Notes: a model not told the origin generated them from the letters alone. DNA of 64,000 nt from Polydactylus sextarius (GCA_016801845.1 CM028928.1:14017827-14081826); one strand, 5' to 3'. Shown: positions 13,547-25,376, counted from the first letter of the stretch. Numbers and translations are program-made.

Positions 13547-13905
13547 TAAAGGGATAGTTCAGCATTCTGGGAAATACACTGTGCCTTCTTGCCAAGAGTT
13601 AGATGAAACGATTCATGCCAATCTTACTTCATAATCTCCCTCCCAGCACCTGTTTAGTCCACTAATCAATGCTTGTGTTATCCGTAAAATCCAGGAAGTG
13701 ACAGCTTCTAGCCAACACAGACACCAAAACATAATACTTTGTGAAACCATTACTATACTCGTATACTTTTTTGAGCAGATTAAATGATAATAACAATCAT
13801 AACTTTTAGAGATGCTGATCGATGGATTATGTGACATCTGAACAGAGCCAGCCCTAAACTAACTAGTGGCTGTTTCTAGCCTTAGAGTTAAGAGACAGAT
13901 AGGAT
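13547..13905 (+). mobile_element. Decayed percomorph miniature transposon
   Basis: The first 65 bases (TAAAGGGATAGTTCAGCATT, then a GGGAAATACAC block, then a CTTGCCAAGAGTTAGATGA block) match the terminus of a very common repeat in spiny-rayed fishes. I recognise it by its words 'ATAGTTCGACATTTTGGGAA' and 'GCCGAGAGTTAGATGA'. Further in, blocks with CAGGAAGTGACAGC and GAGCCAGCCCTA fit the same element. The far end is too worn to place exactly. It is non-coding and non-autonomous. Confidence 0.6.
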
Positions 13906-13974
13906 TTCATTTAACTCAGGATGGAAATAGTTTGACGTTTTTTGGTTAAGTTTTGGTTTGTTTGTAAAAAAATG

Positions 13975-14138
13975 TATTGTATTTTTGAGACTATAAGGTG
14001 TACTTAAAATCCTTTAATTTTCTCAAAAATCAACAGTGCGTCTTATGTATTAATTCTGGTTGTGCTTACTGACCTCAAACCGTTCATTGTTATTGCACTT
14101 TATAATCCGGTGTGCCTTATAGTCCAAAAAATACGGTA
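13975..14138. mobile_element. Miniature element with 'GACTATAAGG' terminal inverted repeats
   Basis: The left end reads TATTGTATTTTTGAGACTAT followed by AAGGTGTA. The right end is the inverse, CACCTTATAG-type, closing with GTCCAAAAAATACGGTA. These are imperfect terminal inverted repeats of about 28 bp around a 164-bp body, flanked by TA on both sides. This fits a Tc1/mariner-like TA target. The family (end words close to 'GTATTTTCCGGACTATAAGG') is abundant in teleosts. There is no coding capacity. Confidence 0.7.
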
Positions 14139-15126
14139 AGCAAGACACAAAAGTTGCTATCCCACGAGCTATCTATAGGTCAAGTCCATTTGCTCTCAGT
14201 TTTGAGCAACTATGATGTTGATCTTCCTCATATACAGTTATCGCTTTTAACAAGTTCATGGGGTTATAATATTTTAGTTTCTTTATTTGTCATTCCGGGT
14301 TGTTGTGGGGTTCTTCTGCCACCAAGTGGCAAGAAAAAAATCAAAAATTGCCAATCCCCCACCCCCACTCTTCTGATTTGACAATACAACCGAACAAAAC
14401 AAATATCCAAAAGAATAGTGTGTGCCAAAATTTTTTTTGGATGTGAGCTGCACACCTGAATATAAACTTCAGAACACAAGTTGCACAATTTTCACAGCAC
14501 GTACATACACATGAATGTGCACCCAGTGGTAATGTTGAGGTCAGACCTACAGACTTGTTTCACCCTCTGCTCCCAGAGTTGATGTTCAGGTGGTTAGATA
14601 AGTGTTAGCGTTGCTCTCTGCAGTGCAGCGCTGTGCTGTGTAATTATCTTTTGCCAGGATAATCAGTGGTGCTAAAAGGTGATGGATGGTAAGGGAATGC
14701 ATTGCAATAAACCAAGCAGGCAGTCTGCCGATAAGCTGAACCACTCAACTAGGCACTCTAAATTTGTGCTATATCTGACTCATTTCAAATCAAAACACAC
14801 AGAGCAATTAGATGGCTTACTGAGTGTTGTAATTGTAAAACATCTGCAAGTGAAAAAAAAAGAAAATGATAGTTTTTTGGGATAATAAAGAAATCCACAA
14901 TTAATAAAATCCATAAAATCCATGTTGTTGCTGTTTTAAAATATGAATATGATGTGAATATCAATGTTTCTGAGTAGCAAAGAAACTGTTTAGCAGCCTT
15001 TGTTCAGGTCCTAAACACAAAATAATAGCCTCTCAAAATATTGCCACTGCAAGGAACAGTTTCATCACTTTTGCTGAATCTGATTGAAAAAATCTGAGTG
15101 AAAAATGGCATGCATTTGCATTTGAG
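14139..15126. other. Non-genic stretch
   Basis: I see nothing gene-like here. Short open frames at 14112-14381 and 14679-14885 resemble no known protein. Confidence 0.6.
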
Positions 15127-15220
15127 GCATTTAGCTGACGCTCATATTCAGAGCGGTTTGCAGAAAGGGAGAAGGCACAAGTTCGGCGTCTTGTTCAAGG
15201 ACACTTTAGCACAATGCGGC
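15127..15220 (+). repeat. Degenerate SINE-like fragment
   Basis: The string GCATTTAGCTGACGCTCATA, a gap with AGCGGTTTGCA, and then TTGTTCAAGGACACTTTAGC follow a conserved fish SINE-type core. That core carries a 'GACGCTTTTATCCAAAGCGA' word and later a 'TTGCTCAAGGACAC' word. Only about 95 bp of a worn copy is visible. The tRNA-like head is not seen. Confidence 0.5.
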
Positions 15221-15421
15221 ACTGTTTGGTGGGAATAGTGTGTGCTGGAGTGATGAAAACATGTGATCTTCTACTTTTGAGGACACTTTCTAAGTTTACA
15301 AATCATGATGAACAACAGGAAGATCCAGTGTTATGTTTTCTTTCTGTTTTGTGTATCAAAACAGACACTGCAACTCATTTATGGGAAAATCTCAAAGCAT
15401 CTCATAATTTGTGAATGAACA

Positions 15422-15458
15422 GTTTTTTTTTTTTTTTGTTTTTTGTTTTTTTTTTTTA
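15422..15458. repeat. Poly(T) tract with two G interruptions
   Basis: This is a homopolymer-type run of about 37 nt, T with two single G interruptions. Confidence 0.9.
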
Positions 15459-15476
15459 TGTGACTATATTACACAG

Positions 15477-15556
15477 TTGAAGTACAGCTTCTCTTATTGA
15501 CACTATTAACAAAGTGTCTGTTAAATGTTTTAAGTTTGCCAGGAGGGAAGTATCAG
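15477..15556 (+). other. Weak exon candidate (80 nt)
   Basis: A poly(T) tract is followed by ACACAG. After 80 nt comes CAG|GTGAGT, a strong 5' splice sequence. Only one of three phases is open, and its translation is leucine-rich without any recognisable motif. The T tract is a simple repeat, so the acceptor is likely accidental. It could at most be a noncoding RNA exon. Confidence 0.15.
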
Positions 15557-16684
15557 GTGAGTTTCATCAGTTCTTGTTGGACTGTGTCTACTGAGACAAC
15601 GGTGCTTGTAACTTCAATATGTTCAGTCTGTAAACAAATTATTAATAACATATTTATACTGCATGTGTTTTTATTTAAAATTGCAATTAAGACTAAATGC
15701 TTTAGGGACAATCCTTTGAATCTGTAAACAAAGTTTTTTTGGAAGTTAATTGTACATAAAATGCTGGGGCCTCTCTTTTCTTCTTTAACAAGGCACAGTG
15801 TTTTGTAGCTCACATGCCTCTTCCCATCACTGTCTTTACTGTGTATACTACAATGAACTCTAAATAGCAGTAGACGCAGAAAAAATAACACTTATGCATT
15901 TTTTTTTCCCATAGCAGTTCTATCTGTTAAACGATGTAAAGTGGCTGTGTGTTTATCATCAAAGGTCACTGATGACACTGCACTGATGACACTGTCAGCT
16001 ATAGGAAGACATCTTTACAGAACATTGCTTATTCATGCAAACCTAAAGGCTGTGTGGCAGTAAATACATGGTTGTATCTGACAGTGCACTTTTGTCACTA
16101 ATTCAGTAAGTCACTATTGTTAGTGAGACAGTGAAACACATAACTGTCAGTAGAGAAATTAGACTTTTTTATAGCCGTATACTGTGACTCAAGAGCCTCT
16201 GCATGTTGATCTGTACTACAGACAACAACAGTGTGTTTTCCCTGTATCCAGTCCAATCCTTTCCAAGAAATTGTTAATTAAACATACAAATTTCTGTGAA
16301 AGTCCTCCACTAAAAGACTTAATTCAGAAGCTATTTACTTTGCATATAAACAAATAAACAAGCAGTATGTGAATCATATCATTTTAACATTCCTGAGCCC
16401 ATTAAATTACTAAATTATCCTGTATATGTTTCATTAAACAAAAACAAATTACACCATTCAGGTCTCCAAAACTAGGAGGGGTCGCTAAAACTTTAGGAAT
16501 AAAAGCATCTCATGAATCTGTTTAGAATGCAGATATTTTCGGTGTAAGCAGTAACAGCACCAGGTGCCAGATACGCAAAGTGAAGTAAAAACATGCAGAT
16601 AGTTGCATCAAACTGCAGTGTAACTGCTGGAGTGAAATCCCAAACTTGCTGAATATGAAACTACATTAGCAAAAATAGAGGTAT
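15557..16684. other. Non-genic stretch
   Basis: I see no gene or recognised repeat. The minus-strand frame at 15553-15891 (112 codons) has no recognisable domain. Confidence 0.6.
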
Positions 16685-16745
16685 GTATTTAAATATTAAT
16701 CTAAGTACAGTACTTGAGTAAATGTACTTAAGCTCCACAGCTGCT
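16685..16745 (+). repeat. Fragment of a common teleost repeat
   Basis: The words AAGTACAGTACTTGAGTAAA and TGTACTTAAGC match the end of a repeat widespread in fish, which usually reads on into 'TTACATTCCACCACTG'. Here the terminal words have diverged. The copy is short and non-coding. Confidence 0.5.
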
Positions 16746-17953
16746 TCTGCCATGTAAATCCATATGGTGATCATTTCTGCAACAGTTGCCTGAGTTAATT
16801 GTTAATATGCTTCTCTGTGGTGCACAAGCAGTCTCTGTTAGTGGGCAATCCTACATGTTTTTCTTTTATTTCTTTTTCTTTTTTTGCAGGGGCTATTTTC
16901 ACAGATTGTATGCCTCTTAAAAATTATTCAGCCATCCACCAACTTTAAGTATATAATGAGTGTGCAACAGCACAAAATAGAACATCTGTGAGTCTGTGAT
17001 ATGCTAAGAAATGCAGAAACACAATTTTGAGCTTATAGAACACTTCCTGGTGTTGCATTCACACAATGAGTGACAGACTGGGCAAATGATTGATGTTGAT
17101 AGTAGGTTTAATTAAATTTTTGACAACTCCAAAATCCTGAAGTGGCACTTCTTCAGCACTGTGACTGGGCACTGAGAGTGAGAGAGACTGGGGATCGCTG
17201 CTGACGTGTGGACAGTCAACAAGCTTGTTGGCTGAGAAGAGCTGAACTTTTCTCTCACGTAGCAGACACCAACAACCGGCAAAATGCTTATTATCCTCTT
17301 TTGTTATGAGGCCATTTTATTTTTTGAACATAGCCCTGCTTAGCAAGTCAAGAAGAAAGTGTGTGAGACGTTGGTAACAGATCAAAAAACTACCCAGCTT
17401 CCTGTAACTTTTATTTAAACAAGAAAAAATCTGTACCAGCCAACTCTGCATGACTGACACAAATGACTGATATTGAAGACTTAATAAATTCTGGTTTATC
17501 ACAGATTGCAGCTAATTTTCATGTTTTTGATGATCCTGACTGCAATTGTGTGCATCTGCATGTGTGCATTTGTTGATAAGTACTGTGTGTATAACACAAG
17601 TGTTGTATAAAACATGTATTTGTGAATGGGTAAATGTACCCTTCACTGTAAACACTACAAACACAATATACATGTAGTCCATTCACCAAAGTGTCTACTG
17701 TAATTTGAGTCACTCTAATTGCTGTACTTTATGCATTAAGAGGTTCTGAATGAATTTGGGATGTGTTCTTTCTTGTTTTTGTCATGGTATGAAGTGGTTT
17801 GGATTCTCTGCTTAAATGATTACCTTTTTCACAACCTTTCTGATTTTCCATATTTCCATCAAGGTATATTTAAGAGCATTTTCAAGGTTTCACATTTAAA
17901 AAAAAAATGATGAAACGACCAAAAATGTTTGGATTTTGTTTTGCTTTGTTTTG

Positions 17954-17957
<4 letters not shown>
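16746..17957. other. Non-genic stretch with an acceptor-like tract
   Basis: There is no confident gene. At 16860-16890 a long T-rich tract ends in TTTGCAG. The following 96 nt stay open in one phase up to a GTGAGT at 16987 (see findings). Confidence 0.5.

Positions 17958-18002
<45 letters not shown>
17958..18002. repeat. (TG)n microsatellite
   Basis: This is a perfect TG dinucleotide run of 45 nt. Confidence 0.97.
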
Positions 18003-18005
<3 letters not shown>

Positions 18006-18089
18006 TAAACCTCCTCAATTGTGCACAAAATTTTTGCTTGAGGTGATTTTTGCGTTATAGGAACTATTATGGGCAAATGGGAACAAGTT

Positions 18090-18290
18090 TTTGATGTGTC
18101 CGTGCAAGCGTCAGCTGTAGCCAGACGCATTACATCGCTCCCATTCTTGTGAACATGATATCTCCAGAACGCCTTGTGGTGATTCTTTCAAACTTGGCAC
18201 AAACCATTACTCTGACTCAAAGATAAGCTCATTAGATTTGGTGTGCAAAGTTCAAAGGTTGTTGTGACCTCAGATAACCCATCAGTGTTA
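18090..18290 (+). repeat. Widespread teleost interspersed repeat
   Basis: The order of CATTCTTGTGAACATGATAT, CTCCAGAACGCCTTGTGGTG, TTTCAAACTTGGCACAAACC, ACTCAAAGATAAGCTCATTA and CAAAGTTCAAAGGTTGTTGT, then TGACCTCA, matches a high-copy fish repeat recognised by 'GATATCTCAAGAACGCCTTG' and 'GGTCAAAGGTCAAGGTCACT'. The copy is non-coding and moderately diverged. I do not assign its superfamily. Confidence 0.65.
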
Positions 18291-19991
18291 GGACTAATTG
18301 TTTGCAGCTGAAGTGGTTTGTTATCCTACTTTTCTCATAGATGGTCAGTGGGACTGGTTTTGTTTCTTCTGCCTCTACTTTTGAAACATGTACTCCTTCT
18401 ACTTCTTCTACTCTATTACAGCCATTTGCTACATAGTCTTAATGATGTCACTTTTTGACCACAGTATATTCCCTCCAAACAGATTTTCTTCTTTTTTCAA
18501 CATTTAAAAAAAAAAAAAAAAAAATCCTGCAAATTAGCTTGATAATTACATTGAAGCAGTGATCGCTGAACTGCCTGTTTGTTACCGCACTTGATTTGTG
18601 TATCCACGTTACTGTGTTCCTTGAACTCAGCAATTATTTTGGTGATTACATTGTCATCATAGCTGTTAGAACTGACAGCCAAATATAACTCTGAACTTCT
18701 AATAAACTGCATTTCCTGTGCCTGTGGAGTCAGTGTCAACACGGGTTGCTGGCAAACATCAGTAAAGCTATAAATTATAGTTATTGTTGCCTATTCTTTG
18801 TGTATAAAGCCACAGAATGACTCAGGTGTTGAACTACAGCAGCACAGTGGGCAATGAATGGAACTTGTGCTAAAAAAAAAATGCCCTGGCCTTCACTATA
18901 CATACATTATTACCATCAAGCCTCAGTGTAGTTGGGTAACAATATAAAACTTCACGATTTTTTCATGAGGATGAAAAAGAGGTGTATGAGAGAGGTTATT
19001 GGAAAATGCTTGATAATGAGTTTACAGTAACTGAGGTTTATAAGCAAGATCCTTTGTGTCAGTGAGCTGAAATGTTTAGATCATTTACTGAAGAAAAATA
19101 TGGATATACTTACAGTGAAATCACACACCTTTCTAAGGAGATTCTGATTAGGTTATCTGCTTGCAGTTATCTGTGTCAGCTTTCAGACACAGTTTCCAGG
19201 AAAAACCACATCTACGCAAAGGGGTGGGGCTGACACACATGTGCTCGACATGACATTTCAAGCACAAGGTCAATTTAGCGAGAGTGGAAACCAAAGATCC
19301 AACACCTGACTCTTGCCTGTCGAATCTAAATTGTCATCTCTTGTGGGTTTTGATGACTTTAGAACAACTGAAAATAAAAAAGCGTTTAACCACAATTGCT
19401 TCACTAAGCTATTATTATTATTATGGAGAGTAAAAAAGCAAATTATTTTTTGTGTTTGGATATCTTTGTTATTGCAATGATCATTTCAGTCACAAGACAC
19501 TAAAGTGCTATTTAAAATGGAAGAGTAGCACTCTTCGGTCACTTGTGGCCAAAACAAGTATGGCCCTTTTTCACCAATGTTTTCTAAAACCTTTTTAGAT
19601 GAGATTTAGCAATCAGATTACTGTATTCTCTTTATTTGCATCCCAAGGGCTCTGTATATTACCCATAGCTGTCCCAATGGATACATTTTGGGAATATCCT
19701 AAAACAACACTATTATTATCTATTGTCTGCAAATATTCTTTTCATGTGTTTTTGATCTATGCTTCAACTTTGTGGCAAATCTTTGAGGAAGATCACTGTC
19801 TCTCTCAAAGTGACAGTGACACCAGAAGAGTTATAGTAGTAGATTAGTGCCCGTGGTTTGGGGTTGAGATGTTCAACAGAGACATATGGAAGTAATTTAG
19901 TCCCATACTTTCATAATTTTGTATGGGTACATAGTGTGACTCAGAAAACCAATATAACACTATAAAAGGCAGCTAAAACTTTTACTGCTGC
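18291..19991. other. Non-genic stretch
   Basis: No gene is recognised. A poly(A) run lies at about 18505-18524. Short open frames on either strand (up to 82 codons) resemble nothing known. Confidence 0.6.
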
Positions 19992-20116
19992 ATTTCACCA
20001 CATATATAATGGAACTGTCTGCGCCACCCAGAATGCATCAAGATGCAGAAATCATTCAAGGAGTAGCACGCATCCACCAAACACATCAGAAAGCAAAGAA
20101 AGCCTCAGAAAACTAC
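19992..20116 (+). repeat. Diverged direct repeat, left copy
   Basis: It aligns with 20311-20425. Shared order: TTCAC, CATAT(A)TAATGGA, CTGT/CTCT, ATCAAGATGCAGAAATCATTC versus ATCAGGACACAGAAACCATTC, then AAG..AG, and the closing CAGAAAACTA. Identity is roughly 65-70 percent by eye. No terminal repeats or coding frame are evident. Confidence 0.45.
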
Positions 20117-20310
20117 CTATATATGCTGAACCAGAACATAAAACCCAGTTGTTATCATCATCTTGAGATGACCTGATCATAAATAAACATCTTAAAATGT
20201 TGTTTGTTTTTGTTTCTGATACATTGTACACAATTAGTGATTTATAGGTAGATTTGACAATTCAGCAAAGTGCAAAAACAAAACGCTTCTTCAAAACACT
20301 ATAGTCACAG

Positions 20311-20425
20311 TTCACTGCATATTTAATGGACCTCTTGAATTAAACAAAATCCATCAGGACACAGAAACCATTCAAGCAAGGTTCTTTTAGTAGCGTGGAA
20401 AGCCAAGAATACCTTACAGAAAACT
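20311..20425 (+). repeat. Diverged direct repeat, right copy
   Basis: This is the partner of 19992-20116, about 320 bp apart in the same orientation. It overlaps a 109-codon minus-strand open frame (20323-20652) that resembles no protein I know. That frame is probably accidental. Confidence 0.45.
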
Positions 20426-22710
20426 AAGTGTCTGAGTGTCCTTTTCAGATGGTTAATTTGGTAATATCGCAACAACTTTGAAAATGGAGATTCATTAAAA
20501 AATGTCTGCTGCACTAAAGCTTGGCTCCGTTTCTGATAAAAGTGCTTGTCTTTGTCGTGCTTTGCCATGTGTTCAGCAAACCATTCTGTTTTGTGTGCAA
20601 GGCCTACAGCAAATTTGTGTTTATAAGCGTTGAGGTTGGTTGATCGAGCCAAGCAAACCAGAGAGAAAGGGAAAGACAGACATTAAAGAGGGGTAGAGGG
20701 GTGGGCACAGAGTATGATAGAAAGAGAGGAAAGAAAGACAGGAGGGCAGTTACCTCAGATACAGTTTGCCCATGTCTCATTAGTGCCTGCTTTCAGCCCA
20801 GCTGATGTTCACCACCTTCTGAATTATACATCTGCCACTAATTTGGGAAGGATTTAATATTGTATCTGCTTTATCTCTATCAAAAACTGCAGGCATTTCA
20901 TAATTTATTTGTTAGAGCCCTCTAGTTATACCTTCTAAACTTTAGAGGCAGGGAAGAGCGCTTAAATTAGGCTAATTTTAAATCTTACGACCCACATGTA
21001 TTTCCATCTTGGGTGGCTTATCAAAACTGCACTTTAATAAAAAGAAGAAAAAACACACTTTTAGAAACAAAAAATTATAACGTAACACCTAAGAAAACTT
21101 CTAAAACATGTCTTGTTATTTGTTATTTGTCATCAATTAAAAATTAAAAACACTGTGAGAGTTACTGTGAGCTACCTGACGGGCTGTATGCTATATATAT
21201 GACATTCTGCTGGCTGTATGAGGCATGATTGATGCCTGTGTGCAGTAGATTCCCAATAAGTCATGCATATTTAATACAGTAAATTATCTTTCACCTACAA
21301 TTTCACCTGATAGATTGTACATGTAAAGTAAGAAATATTACATGGTTATATTTTTAACTACATTAACAGAGATTACGCACTGTACAGACATAGGCCACAC
21401 AGGGTGATTTTTTTTTTACAGTGATAAAAATAAAGGCAGCCATCCATCAGAGGCTCATAGAAAAGTCTGTCGCTCTGAGGCTGCGGGGGTGGGGATGGGA
21501 GTGGTGGTGGAGGGGTATTTTTATCTTTACAGGTGATTTGCAGGAAAGCAATCACACCGAACATGTATTCAAACTATGAAAGCTTCACTCTCAGAGGAGG
21601 TAAATTATAGCAAAAAGCTCAGACAGGTCCATCATGCTTCTCAGAGGTTATGGGAACTAGACTGGGATCTGTTCCAATCACCACCTGGCAGGATGACAGG
21701 TTACCAAAACGCTGTCCAGCTGATAAGCTGCTTTTGTTCAGAGGCCATGTTTGCTTTGTAATTGGGCAGTGTGAGCAAAACACACATGTACACACAAAAA
21801 CACAACATAAATTATTCTTACAAGGTTCAGAAGGGGATTGAGGGTTAATTTATGTGAAATATAATTTTTCTGATATACAGTACAAACATGTAGCATCATG
21901 TTATCATGTTAATCAGCCTCCAGATTTCTTTGAATAATTAATCACACAAGCAAGAAGCAAAGGCAATTAATTATCATTTGTTCATGCCACAGTTTACAAT
22001 TTTTTGTAGCTGCCCCCATGATGCAGTCTTTTGTTGTGTTTATATCTCAAAAGGTCAAGTTCCTGCCAGTCTTCTTTTTATTTAATATATTCGGGGGGAT
22101 TTTTGTATAGAGCTACCAAAGCTGAAGAAAAAAAAAGGTCTTGTTCTGGATTTTTCCTTTTTGTTTAATAAAAAAGTAAGTTCACATGAAATGGTAGATT
22201 AGTTCAAGCGAGACTTCAGGTGATGGCTTGTTAGTGTTGTGTTAGCTTTCCACAATTGTTATGAAAAGTAAAAAGTCTGTGTAAATCACATCTACTTCCA
22301 TTGCAGATTAATTTCAGCTACCTACAATTTGAGGACTCTTTGTCAGAAAATGGAAGTGTAAAATGAATTGGTAGTACCTTCTGCAATTTACAGGCATACC
22401 TGAAAAAAGACAACACACACACACACGAAAGTGCCAACTCTATTCAACAGATAATTGAGACTAAACATTCAAGGCAGCATTTCTATCTCAGTTCCTCTGA
22501 TTAATATTATGCTGTGTTTTAGTACAACAACCAGTGAAACCTCTCATCTCCCTTTAAACATCTCAAAAGAAGGAGAAACAGAGACTCTTTTTAAGGTATA
22601 AATAAAAAAATATATATCAACAAACGCAAAACAACAAAAACAAAACAAAAAAATAAAACCTCACCAATTTTTCTGTGAGATTATTGGTCCTGTTGCTAAA
22701 CTCTCTCTCT

Positions 22711-22713
<3 letters not shown>
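20426..22713. other. Non-genic stretch
   Basis: No gene is recognised. It contains a G-rich tract (21485-21515, separate entry), a short CA run near 22412-22425 and AT-rich patches. Confidence 0.6.
21485..21515 (+). other. G-quadruplex-type tract
   Basis: G runs of 5, 4, 3 and 4 are separated by loops of 1, 2 and 12 nt. The last loop itself holds GG pairs. It is weaker than the tracts at 11872 and 31674 because of the long third loop. Confidence 0.5.

Positions 22714-22756
<43 letters not shown>
22714..22756. repeat. (CA)n microsatellite
   Basis: This is a CA dinucleotide run of about 43 nt, preceded by a short CT run. Confidence 0.97.
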
Positions 22757-22757
<1 letters not shown>

Positions 22758-24913
22758 GGAAATGACACACTGGGAATCAGCAGAGTTAATCTCGGGCAGG
22801 ATCACCCGGGGAATAACGGTCCCTTAGCTCATCAGACTCTGAGGCAAAGTTGAGGAAGACACCTCTAGCAAACACCGCCATAACATATCCAATATCTCTG
22901 ACATGTTTAGCTGTCTGGCCATGTGTCCCCTGTCAGAGGAGGAAAAAAACTGGAGATTAGATCGTATTAGATAATGGTGCAGATGACCCGCTAGGTGAGA
23001 TTTTTATTTCAGCTGTGTTTTGAACCTTTTCCATCACGGGCAGTGATTCTTTTGTGAGGCTAAAAATGACATAGCTACATAGCTTGTCAAAGCTCATTCC
23101 TACACCAGATAGATCAAAAAGTTTTTTTTTTTTTTTTCCAACATAACATTGCAGCATGGACACACAATGCAGTTTGTTTCTGCAGAAGCAGACAATAGAT
23201 TCCCCAGGCCACTCTGCTGGTTAATTTTCATTCCTTTATAATTTTCAAAAACAGCTGAGCCCCCATTTAAAAATCCTTAGATAATATTCTCTAAGACTAT
23301 ATGCACAGCCAAATAACATCCCACAAAACCAGTCAGCAGCAGACCCACTAGGCCTACCTTTATTTTGAAAAACAAATGCAACTGTTTAAATGGATCCTTT
23401 TCATGCACTTCTCCAAACCCCATTTGGATTTGATTTCTGAATACAAATGAGGATAATTACTTAAAAAAAAAACATCTAACCAGAGATGTTATTTGAGAGA
23501 GAAGGAGAGAGAGAAAACACTTTAAAAAATCCTGAGAAGAAAAGTTTGTATGTCATATATCGATGACAGTTTCAGCCAATGTGGTGGCAGGAAGGATTTG
23601 GTGCAGACAGACTTCAAATAAGCATGGAAGAGGAGAATATCACACAGATGTGACATGAATTAGCATGGCATTTCTTCTAGCGCTCTGGCATCAGGTTGAG
23701 CTGTCAGCGTCGTGTCACATCACAGAAAATACGGAGTGGTGAAAAACGTATGCAGTGTAGCAGAAGTATAACCTGTATAACCTTATTTTTGGTCAAAGTC
23801 ACCCAGTCCTTTCAGGTTTTTTGAAAATCATATTTTGACTGATGATTCATTGAGGTAAGGTCCTGGTTTAGTTAGCCTGACATAACTGCCCAGGGGAGTA
23901 ACTCTATACAGACTTTGATCTAACTACTGACAGCATATAATTAACAGCATCTAACATGTTCTGAGAAGAAGTAGCAGCCAAGAAGAGTTTGGTGTGTATG
24001 TGTATGTGTGTGTGTGTGTGTGTGGTGGGGGAGGTGTTTGCTCTTAGATATCTGCATGTTACCAGTCGATACGTGCGTCAGGGATACAGGAATACGCTGA
24101 ATACTTCGGAAGGTACAGGGGAGCAGTGAAAAGACAGTAACGTCTGTCGCTGGCATTGCGATAAACTGATGTGCTCCATCCCCCCTTTGCATGGATCAGT
24201 TCTTTGCAACTCCTCTTCAGAAATAATAAAGAGTGAGCTCTGTTTGTGAATTCCTATCGCGGAGAGACTCAAGGAGGAGCACTGAATTATGGGCACCCTG
24301 ATGCAGAATGAAAGAAATCTTTCCAAAACTTCCTGCAGAGCAGCTGAGCTCTCCAGGCCGAGTGAACAGAATTTGATTTATGTTTAATTTCACTATTTTT
24401 CTTTTTCTTGCACCTGACTCCTGGACAATGACAAGGACCTTGTACAGTCTGATGCAGCTGGGGGAGAAGGACTTTTTCAATATTAGCTAATAATAGCTCA
24501 GCTGCCATTCAGTTGCAAGGTCTTGTGTGTTTGGGGCCCATTGTGTTGATTGTGAACAATCTGTGCACACATGTAGCTTAATTACAAGTATAAAACAATG
24601 ATTCTTTTTAATCAAACTCCTTGTCAGGATTTCAACTGTCTAACCCACGTGCACGTGGGCCCCATATGGCAAAGTTTCCACCAAATCCTCTCTGTGGTCC
24701 ACCACTCAGTTTTGCGGATTGCAAAAGCACTTTCATCATCTCAGCTATAATTGACAGGCTTGTTTTTACTCAGTCTGCATGCAGCCACTGGAATTCTATT
24801 CGACATCTGTTGCGGAAGCCAATGGTATGGCATTACTCATGGTGGTAGCAATAGATTTTTTTTAAAACAGTATAGTGATAGCTATACTTTTCCTTTTTTT
24901 TCTTTATTCATCT
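22757..24913. other. Non-genic stretch with a GT microsatellite
   Basis: No gene is recognised. A GT-rich microsatellite occupies about 23992-24024 and a T run lies near 23122. Several overlapping minus-strand frames at 23941-24508 are accidental, because they disagree in frame and have no motifs. The last 35 bases are T-rich and lead into the retroviral insertion. Confidence 0.6.
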
Positions 24914-24918
24914 CAGTC
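24914..24918. repeat. Target-site duplication, left (CAGTC)
   Basis: CAGTC directly precedes the TG of the 5' LTR and recurs directly after the CA of the 3' LTR at 31094. This fixes the insertion borders. Confidence 0.9.
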
Positions 24919-25370
24919 TGTTGGAAAAATGTGTATAAGTTATCTTACATTTGCTTTGTGCTTTTCTAACATGGCCTGTGAGGCCTATGTCTGTGCTTGA
25001 GTTCATTTTAAGGTCAGTAATGGGTGAATAGGAACTGAACTCGCTTTGCAGAAGGTGGTTGAACAACTGCCAAGAGAAAGGAGATGTGGTTTTCGAAAAC
25101 GACAAATGTCTGGCAAAATAAGCGTGAAATATGTCTATATATAGACATATCTGTTGCTTCACCCCCACACCCTTTAGAGCAGCAACAACCATGTTACTAG
25201 GGACCACCCTAAGGAAATAAAAAAGAAGGGTTCGGCAGAGTGCGCTCAGAACGGGTTGGAGATTGTAACTGAACGTATCTCTGTCCGTTCTCCTCGCGAG
25301 TATTTTCTCTAACCAATTGTGTGCTTCTCTTTTTGTAGATACTAATGTTTGAGGTTGTTTAAACCTGACA
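24919..25370 (+). repeat. 5' long terminal repeat (452 bp)
   Basis: It begins TGTTGG, ends CTGACA and matches 30617-31093 along its length with about 13-15 substitutions by hand count. The polyadenylation signal AATAAA is at 25216-25221. Relative to the 3' LTR it has lost a net 25 bp near 25140. There, the TATA-like sequence of the 3' copy is replaced by a perfect 22-bp palindrome (25129-25150, arms ATATGTCTATA). The core promoter of this copy is therefore probably damaged. Confidence 0.95.
25216..25221 (+). promoter_or_regulatory. AATAAA polyadenylation signal of 5' LTR
   Basis: AATAAA lies in the presumed R region, followed by G- and T-containing sequence. The same signal is present in the 3' LTR at 30939. 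Confidence 0.6.
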
Positions 25371-25376
25371 TTAACT

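Noticed and set aside
15553..15891. 112-codon minus-strand open frame
   Set aside because: It has no recognisable domain and its composition matches the AT-rich background.
20323..20652. 109-codon minus-strand open frame with His/Lys-rich sequence
   Set aside because: It looks protein-like in places but overlaps the diverged direct repeat and has no recognised family or splice context.
24908..25207. Antisense open frames in both LTRs (also 30567-30911)
   Set aside because: They occur twice only because the LTRs are copies. There is no start context or motif to suggest an antisense gene.
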